Source: Candidatus Helarchaeota archaeon
Lineage (GTDB): Archaea > Asgardarchaeota > Lokiarchaeia > Helarchaeales > HEL-GB-A
Direction: 5' to 3'
Length of the DNA stretch: 8,806 bases
Assembly (NCBI GenBank): GCA_016840125.1
Contig: JAEOSY010000330.1
Span: 1 to 8,806 of the forward strand
Part shown: piece after piece, positions 4,685 through 8,806 of the stretch
Numbering within the stretch: the first letter of the stretch is position 1
How the letters are laid out: each line of letters starts with the position of its first letter
Position numbers and translations under genes: made by a program
Notes under the pieces: generated by a model
Seen by the model: the letters and a program-made list of their open reading frames with translations, nothing else
What the model was told of the DNA's origin: nothing
Databases searched by the model: none

Positions 4685-6376
4685 TTATTCATTAATAATT
4701 CTTAAAAATTCTTTAGAATCTCTAATTTTATCGAAATCGGGATCGCTCATTGCCATCTTCTTGTAATCGGGATAAATCTTAACCGCCTTTTGTAAATTTT
4801 CAATAGACACCTTAAAATCCTCTTTTAGACAATAAAAACAAGCAAAATTATAATAATCAGCTGCCAAATAATCATTATTAGCTTCTTTTTGATTAATTTT
4901 GAATGAGTTATTAATCATTTCGATTGCTTCCGCATATTTTCCCTGTTTTGAGAGGATAATTCCCAGTTTTGTATAGCATTGAGATAGACGAATCGTATCC
5001 CTCGGCTCTTTACCTGTTCTCAACTCATCGATAAATTCGCTTAACAATTCTTTACATATATCGTAGTTAGATTCGGCTTCGTTCTTTTTTAGAGCAATGA
5101 TTTTTTTTTGTAAATTAATATAATTGTCCTCTCTTTGATACATACGTTCCCGAATATCGATGAGTGTCCCGGCTATTGTTCTTTTCTTGACAGTCCCCTC
5201 CAAAATTCCCCGAGGGCGTCGGTCCAAATCCGTGTATTTCTCCAAATCGGTATTTTCATCCTTAACAACGTATAAATAATTAATAAAATTCCAAATAACC
5301 ATTGTAATACAGTGTAAAAACCAATCAAATCTTGGGATTTCGCGTAGATCTATTTTTTTCCCCTCATCATATGTCTTTAACTTACCTTTCTTACCATCAA
5401 CAGGATTATACATTATATTATAACGACGATTTGAGGCGGGAATTAATTTCCCACTATGAAGGAATCCACTTCGTAGGTCATACAATTCACTAAACACTGA
5501 CCTCAAGGCTCTGTCATGTGGATCATTGGGTATCCTATACTCCATAGGTATCAATTTAACAACGAAATCAATAAACTTCCCTTTTACCCTATAAAGGTAT
5601 TTCATAATATCCGCTCCAATTTTAGACAAGAAGTTTACTTTCAAATTTTCTTCAATCGGGAGATGGTCAACTAATTTCTGGAGATTTTTGTACAACCCTT
5701 CCTCCACTAACTCATCCCAAGTGCTTTTTACTTCTGAATATTTTGCTGCAAATGGTTCAATAGAACTGATTAATAAAGAAAAGGCAATGGATAAATTAAA
5801 CTCAGATGAGTATAGGGCCATATTATAGCTCAGAAACCCCTTTTGGATTAAATTAAATTGCTCTGCTCTTAAAGCACAAATTAATTTTATGTTATTTGAT
5901 AATTCAGCAGAATCAGGATTAAGCTCTATGGAAAGAAACTTATTTTTTATTATTTTTTTACCTAATTCATTTGAAACAAACGGAGGAATGAATATTTCGT
6001 TTAAAGAAAAATAACTCTTGTAAGAGAGGCTCAGAATATTTAATAAATCCTGGATTATATCATTCGGATGAAATGTAATTACTCGTAAATTCTCTAGCTC
6101 GCTTATTGCCACCATTTTTGCTAGAATTATATAATAGAATTTCTTTGGGAAAGGAGTTTGTAGTAATTCTTCAATAGCTATTTTTAATGGTTGAATTAGT
6201 TCATGAGTCATACATGAAGGATCTATGGTTTTTATGGGGAAAATTTCAAAACAATCATCTATTAATAGGCGATCGGGTAGTTGGATGGAACTTTCAACAA
6301 GGAAATAGCAAAGATCTGTTTTTAAAGATTTATCTATTATAAGTTCTCGATTCTGCTTTAGAGTTTCAATAGGCAT
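4685..6376 (-). CDS. HEPN-TPR protein, 563 aa, candidate RNase effector
   Basis: GGAGGT at 6384-6389, 7 nt before ATG 6376, fixes the start; the ATG at 6394 lies upstream of that site and is not used. Residues 1-180 are helical and unrecognised. Residues 183-310 match an Apea-like HEPN domain: a long helix with S-L-L-x-S-x-I-E-P (about 200-208), then ELYDLRSGFLHSG, with R302 and H307 forming an intact Rx4H catalytic motif. Residues about 463-563 form two TPRs plus the terminal SDPDFDKIRDSKEF helix that often closes TPR arrays. HEPN domains with this motif are typically metal-independent RNases in toxin, abortive-infection and CRISPR systems; TPRs usually mediate partner or signal recognition. 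No TM or signal peptide, so it acts in the cytoplasm. Very AT-rich compared with the surface genes, including a run of nine A in the coding strand near 5101-5109. The function is inferred; the domain assignment is fairly secure. Confidence 0.85.
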   Translation of the reverse strand: MPIETLKQNRELIIDKSLKTDLCYFLVESSIQLPDRLLIDDCFEIFPIKTIDPSCMTHELIQPLKIAIEELLQTPFPKKFYYIILAKMVAISELENLRVITFHPNDIIQDLLNILSLSYKSYFSLNEIFIPPFVSNELGKKIIKNKFLSIELNPDSAELSNNIKLICALRAEQFNLIQKGFLSYNMALYSSEFNLSIAFSLLISSIEPFAAKYSEVKSTWDELVEEGLYKNLQKLVDHLPIEENLKVNFLSKIGADIMKYLYRVKGKFIDFVVKLIPMEYRIPNDPHDRALRSVFSELYDLRSGFLHSGKLIPASNRRYNIMYNPVDGKKGKLKTYDEGKKIDLREIPRFDWFLHCITMVIWNFINYLYVVKDENTDLEKYTDLDRRPRGILEGTVKKRTIAGTLIDIRERMYQREDNYINLQKKIIALKKNEAESNYDICKELLSEFIDELRTGKEPRDTIRLSQCYTKLGIILSKQGKYAEAIEMINNSFKINQKEANNDYLAADYYNFACFYCLKEDFKVSIENLQKAVKIYPDYKKMAMSDPDFDKIRDSKEFLRIINE

Positions 6377-6383
6377 AATTATT

Positions 6384-6421
6384 ACCTCCTTCATTCATGA
6401 AAACAGGATATCACTTAAAAC
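6384..6421 (-). promoter_or_regulatory. Promoter and ribosome site of the HEPN-TPR gene
   Basis: On the minus strand GAAAG-TTTTAAGT (about 6410-6421) resembles a BRE/TATA pair. GGAGGT (6384-6389) is a near-perfect Shine-Dalgarno sequence 7 nt before the ATG at 6376. Together they indicate a short leader, with transcription starting after the terminator of the collagen-like gene upstream. Confidence 0.5.
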
Positions 6422-6441
6422 TTTCAAAATATCATTCAATG

Positions 6442-6449
6442 AAAAAAAA
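6442..6449 (-). terminator. T8 terminator of the collagen-like gene
   Basis: On the minus strand eight consecutive T follow CTCCC, seven nt after the TAA at 6456-6458. This is a typical archaeal oligo-T terminator and separates the collagen-like gene from the HEPN-TPR gene, which has its own promoter signals. Confidence 0.6.
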
Positions 6450-6455
6450 GGGAGA

Positions 6456-7589
6456 TTAGAGAGTAATCACTTGGGCGGCATCGAAGAGGTTCTGGGTGTT
6501 GATAGCGCAACTTTCCGATAGATAAAAGTAGGTGATGGAGACTTGGTGTGCTTCAAGTAAATTGATGGTGCTGCTCACACGTAGAGTGGCGATTGCGGAA
6601 TCCCAGAGGTAAAGATCGGGTATATAAGAATTGGTACTTATCAGAACGGTCGAATTTTCATAGAACCATACATAATGGATTGAACAATTCCAGAGTTCAG
6701 CGGTAGCATTGTCTTTACCATCGATTCTATTCAATCCGGGACCCGAGGTGTTCCAGCCGGTATAGGAACTATTGTCATTGAATTCAAAGATATAATTACC
6801 GTCAATAAGGGAGTCGTTTGTAAATACTGAAGCCATCTGATATGCATACACATCATCCGCGAATATTGTATTCCAAGCGTAAACTGTTGCGTTATCATAG
6901 ACGAAGAATTCACTCAAAGTCTTCAAATCTTGGAGAGAGATCATCGAGGACTGGTAGGCATAGCATTGTATGCTAAAGGCGGGGATATTCATGATATGAA
7001 CTTCAGTTTGATCATGTGAATAGAGCTTACCGTAGAGCGAAGAACAATTTATAAAAGACACTTTACTGGAGTCCCAGCAAACTAAGCGGAAGCTGGTGGG
7101 ATAGGCGGATTCTGCCGCATCAAAACCATTGAGGAAAAGAAGTGAGGCGTTGTCTGAAGTGTATATAACAGATGAGGGAAGATCCCATTGTGTTTTATTC
7201 AAAATGACGGTTGCATTTCCAAATGGCCAGATTCGCAGGTAGAGCACAGCATTTTCGATGGTAAGATTACCGTAGATGTAGATATTATCGCCGTAAAAGT
7301 TTCCATTCCGAAAAATAACAGTCGCATTTTTAGGTATAATACTTGTCGCAAAGACATGATCGCCTTCATAAATCCCATTTAGTTGCTGGGGTCCCGAAGC
7401 TCCATCCGTACCATCAGTTCCATTTGTTCCAGGTAGACCAGGAATGCCTTGGTCACCTTCGGGTCCTTGTGGACCTTCCGCCCCTATTAAAGTTCCCGTC
7501 GCGAATTGGTAGAGGAGGACGCCGCCCATACCCGTGCCCGCGCCGCCTAGAAATAACGCTACTAGTATTAGTGCAGATAATTTACTCAT
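6456..7589 (-). CDS. Collagen-like, beta-helix surface protein, 377 aa
   Basis: ATG at 7589 has GGAAGGG a few bases upstream. Residues 5-35 form a Gly-rich hydrophobic signal-anchor. Residues 36-68 are eleven uninterrupted Gly-X-Y triplets (GPQGPEGDQGIPGLPGTNG within them), a collagen-like triple-helix segment able to trimerise. Residues from about 70 to the end consist of about ten or eleven repeating rungs about 20 residues apart, each with a motif like D-N-A-T-V followed by alternating hydrophobics (SDNASLLFLN, YDNATVYAWN, KDNATAELWN, YENSTVLIST). This predicts a right-handed beta-helix carrying N-glycans on a regular ladder. There is no C-terminal anchor. It is probably a trimeric stalk-and-head protein projecting from the cell, conceptually like phage tail fibres or adhesins. 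Collagen-like proteins of this style are known in Asgard archaea. Adhesion is inferred, not shown. Confidence 0.88.
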   Translation of the reverse strand: MSKLSALILVALFLGGAGTGMGGVLLYQFATGTLIGAEGPQGPEGDQGIPGLPGTNGTDGTDGASGPQQLNGIYEGDHVFATSIIPKNATVIFRNGNFYGDNIYIYGNLTIENAVLYLRIWPFGNATVILNKTQWDLPSSVIYTSDNASLLFLNGFDAAESAYPTSFRLVCWDSSKVSFINCSSLYGKLYSHDQTEVHIMNIPAFSIQCYAYQSSMISLQDLKTLSEFFVYDNATVYAWNTIFADDVYAYQMASVFTNDSLIDGNYIFEFNDNSSYTGWNTSGPGLNRIDGKDNATAELWNCSIHYVWFYENSTVLISTNSYIPDLYLWDSAIATLRVSSTINLLEAHQVSITYFYLSESCAINTQNLFDAAQVITL

Positions 7590-7706
7590 ATATTCCCTTC
7601 CTAAAAATTGCTAATTCTACAGAACATACAAAAATCCTACATTATATATATGCCCATCTAATACCATAGGTTGTAATGTTATCGACATTCTTTTAGGGTG
7701 GATTGA
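7590..7706. promoter_or_regulatory. Bidirectional promoter region
   Basis: The 117-bp gap between divergent genes holds one palindromic TATA-like tract, TTATATATATG (7642-7652). It is about 55 nt from each start codon, so it could direct leaders of about 30 nt both ways: left to the collagen-like gene and right to the zinc-ribbon gene. No second clear TATA box was found. Confidence 0.45.
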
Positions 7707-8027
7707 ATGGAGACCAGAATTTGTGTGAAATGTGGGGAAACAGTTAAGGTGGGGGGTATTATGGATTTTAGCCCGTGTCCGAAATGTGGGGGGCTCAAAT
7801 TTATTTCCACCCCACCACCTCCATTTTCTCGTTTTATGGATGTAAAATTTAGCTCGTCTCCTTATATCGAGCTGGAAAGGGACAATCCAACTGACCCAGC
7901 AGAGATTTTTATTGCTGAAGAATCCGCCAGACTACTTAAATCAATAGAGAAGATGACTGAAGATACATTCTTCCCTTGGTACAAGAAGCGATGGAAGAAG
8001 GAGCAGAAATCCGATGAGAGGGAGTAG
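7707..8027 (+). CDS. Zinc-ribbon protein, 106 aa
   Basis: ATG at 7707 is preceded by GGGTGG. Residues 1-30 hold two Cys pairs, CVKCG (C6, C9) and CPKCG (C24, C27), forming a compact zinc ribbon. A Pro-rich linker (TPPPPF, about 35-40) follows, then an acidic helical middle (PTDPAEIFIAEESARLLKSI) and a strongly basic C-terminus (WYKKRWKKEQKS). Zinc ribbons with this spacing are common in archaeal nucleic-acid-binding, ribosomal and transcription-associated proteins, but no specific family was recognised. It is soluble. The stop TAG is one base before the next ATG (8029), so the following small ORF is probably co-transcribed and translationally coupled. Confidence 0.82.
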   Translation: METRICVKCGETVKVGGIMDFSPCPKCGGLKFISTPPPPFSRFMDVKFSSSPYIELERDNPTDPAEIFIAEESARLLKSIEKMTEDTFFPWYKKRWKKEQKSDERE

Positions 8028-8028
8028 A

Positions 8029-8205
8029 ATGAACGAGAACTTCATACAGCTTTTATGCGATATTGGGCGGGGCTTTGTTTTAAAACCACGCAAGAAAAAA
8101 GAGAAATTATACTTAAGAAAATTAAAAATTGTGGTTACGCGGGATAAATTACTGGCACTTTTGAACCAAGAAATTAATAGAACTCGATGCGGTATTGAAC
8201 TATGA
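8029..8205 (+). CDS. Small basic protein, 58 aa, probably frameshifted at its 3' end
   Basis: ATG 8029 lies one base after the stop of the zinc-ribbon gene, with GAGGGAG just upstream; an ATG at 8014 overlapping that gene is the alternative start. The first 46 residues look genuine: a hydrophobic start (NENFIQLLCDIGRGF), a Lys/Arg cluster (KPRKKKEK), then a helix ending LLALLNQE. The last residues (INRTRCGIEL) look out of character. In the +1 frame the sequence continues naturally from that point as LIELDAVLNYESNSYYELG. A one-base indel between 8165 and 8202 would join the two parts. Function unknown. The intact product, if joined, would be about 100 residues or more. Confidence 0.55.
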   Translation: MNENFIQLLCDIGRGFVLKPRKKKEKLYLRKLKIVVTRDKLLALLNQEINRTRCGIEL

Positions 8206-8401
8206 ATCCAATTCGTACTACGAACTCGGTTTAAAATATAATTTTGAGGAGTTAGATGATGAAGGAATTCTCACATTGATCTGTATGGTGCTTGGTCTTG
8301 AAGAAGCATGTTGCCACCCTTCGCCGTACTTGCAACGATTTGAGGGCGTCCGAAGCGGTTTTTCGTACTTCATCATAATCATGTGCAGACAGATCAGATA
8401 G
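8165..8401 (+). pseudogene. Downstream +1-frame continuation of the 58-aa ORF
   Basis: This frame is open from just after a TGA at 8162-8164, with a TTG at 8195 as its only early start and no Shine-Dalgarno sequence. Residues up to about base 8300 look coding: acidic, helical, reading NFEELDDEGILTL then GLEEA. After about 8300 the translation (HPSPYLQRFEG..., then SYFIIIMCRQIR) lies antisense to a HEAT-like frame and looks non-coding. It is best read as the displaced C-terminal part of the preceding ORF, perhaps truncated, rather than a separate gene. Confidence 0.4.
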
Positions 8402-8500
8402 CTCTTTAACTGCTTTGGGTCTGAATTCAGGATGCTTAATCGCTTGCTTCCAATAGGCGGGGGAGGTAGATAGGGGGTTTTTTCTTTTTCTCATCCTCAT
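8252..8500 (-). CDS. HEAT-repeat-like ORF, likely displaced C-terminus of the membrane protein
   Basis: Within this frame, bases 8333-8452 encode a convincing HEAT-type pair of helices (AIKHPEFRPKAVKELSDLS, then YDEVRKTASDALKSL). Starts are poor: ATG 8500 and ATG 8494 lie inside the coding sequence of the membrane protein and lack a good ribosome site. The frame is +1 relative to that protein. Skipping one G near 8447 would give PRLLEQAIKHPEF, a natural HEAT helix, with no stop. The 25 residues after the HEAT unit (QVRRRVATCFFKTKHH and on) look unrelated and lie antisense to a plausible plus-strand coding frame. It may be a frameshifted gene, a programmed frameshift product or an independent overlapping gene. 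The HEAT resemblance is firm; the gene structure is not. Confidence 0.45.
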   Translation of the reverse strand: MRMRKRKNPLSTSPAYWKQAIKHPEFRPKAVKELSDLSAHDYDEVRKTASDALKSLQVRRRVATCFFKTKHHTDQCENSFII

Positions 8501-8806
8501 CAGATACTCTATAGCGGTTATAGAGCGATCTACAAACCGCAATTATCACAATAAGACTTAAAATTACTAGGACGATGGTGTACCAACTTTCCCAATAAAT
8601 ACCCTCATACACCTGAAGCGTCATGGAATATTCCATATCATGGGTATACCCAGTTTTCAGGATAATGATTGCATACGTATCCGTAAACTCGGGGGTGAAG
8701 GTGAGGAAGGTGTCCTTCGTAAGAAAATCTGTTTTTCCCTGGTGCCTATCATTATGATCGGTGCTGTTAATCTCTAGATGATACACCCAAACTAGTAAAT
8801 CTGGAT
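8436..8806 (-). CDS. Single-TM surface protein, C-terminal part (5' end outside window)
   Basis: The frame is open to the right edge (the GTG at 8786 is internal), so the N-terminus is missing. The visible part is an extracellular beta-sandwich-like region containing an NST sequon, with a TYAIIIL...YTHDMEYSMTLQVYE segment typical of the last strands of a secreted domain. One hydrophobic helix follows (about 8532-8582, TIVLVILSLIVIIAVC), then a charged cytoplasmic tail (DEDEKKKK) that ends at a TAA 14 residues later. The tail stops just where a HEAT-like frame takes over in +1. Homopolymers G5, T6 and T5 (plus strand 8473-8489) lie close by. Likely an envelope sensor or adaptor; no ligand-binding family was recognised. 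Confidence 0.75.
   Translation of the reverse strand, partial: PDLLVWVYHLEINSTDHNDRHQGKTDFLTKDTFLTFTPEFTDTYAIIILKTGYTHDMEYSMTLQVYEGIYWESWYTIVLVILSLIVIIAVCRSLYNRYRVSDEDEKKKKPPIYLPRLLEASD

Noticed and set aside
1..8806. CRISPR array, transposase or integrase
   Set aside because: No regularly spaced repeats and no DDE, HUH or tyrosine/serine recombinase motifs in any credible frame.

Overview
The window looks archaeal. Translation signals of the GGAGGT/GGTG type sit next to AT-rich TATA-like boxes. Genes end in T-tracts. The predicted surface proteins carry many N-glycosylation sequons (N-x-S/T) and single membrane anchors. A collagen-like Gly-X-Y protein with a repetitive extracellular domain, a fibronectin-III/thrombospondin-type-3 surface protein and HEAT/TPR proteins together suggest an Asgard-type archaeon (Loki- or Thor-like). 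The lineage is an inference from gene style, not from a marker gene.

Layout. 1-1731 (+) is the 3' part of a large secreted, membrane-anchored protein with propeller-like repeats, Fn3/Ig-like domains, Ca-binding repeats and a C-terminal TM. 1778-3681 (-) is a compact run of six small genes of unknown function: 68 aa, 92 aa with a zinc-site pattern, 84 aa with two TM segments, 55 aa, 191 aa and 49 aa. The 92/84/55-aa genes overlap or abut with Shine-Dalgarno motifs placed for translational coupling. The 55- and 49-aa genes are short and easily missed. 3786-4673 is an AT-rich block bounded by two near-identical 18-nt direct repeats, containing a HEPN-like gene (3950-4627, +). 4685-6376 (-) is a second, convergent HEPN protein with an intact Rx4H motif and C-terminal TPRs. 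6456-7589 (-) is a collagen-like/beta-helix surface protein, divergent from 7707-8027 (+), a zinc-ribbon protein followed by a small basic ORF that appears frameshifted at about 8165-8202. 8436-8806 (-) is the 3' end of a single-TM surface protein whose HEAT-like cytoplasmic extension lies in the +1 frame. The two damaged-looking genes converge at about 8300.

How the genes may relate. The two HEPN genes are a plausible defence or toxin-type accessory island, inserted between an unrecognised small-gene cassette and cell-surface genes. The surface proteins at 1-1731, 6456-7589 and 8436-8806 share an exported, glycosylated, membrane-anchored plan. The small-gene cassette is the least explained part: a coupled zinc protein plus two-TM protein plus small soluble partners suggests one complex or a mobile-element module, but no member was recognised.
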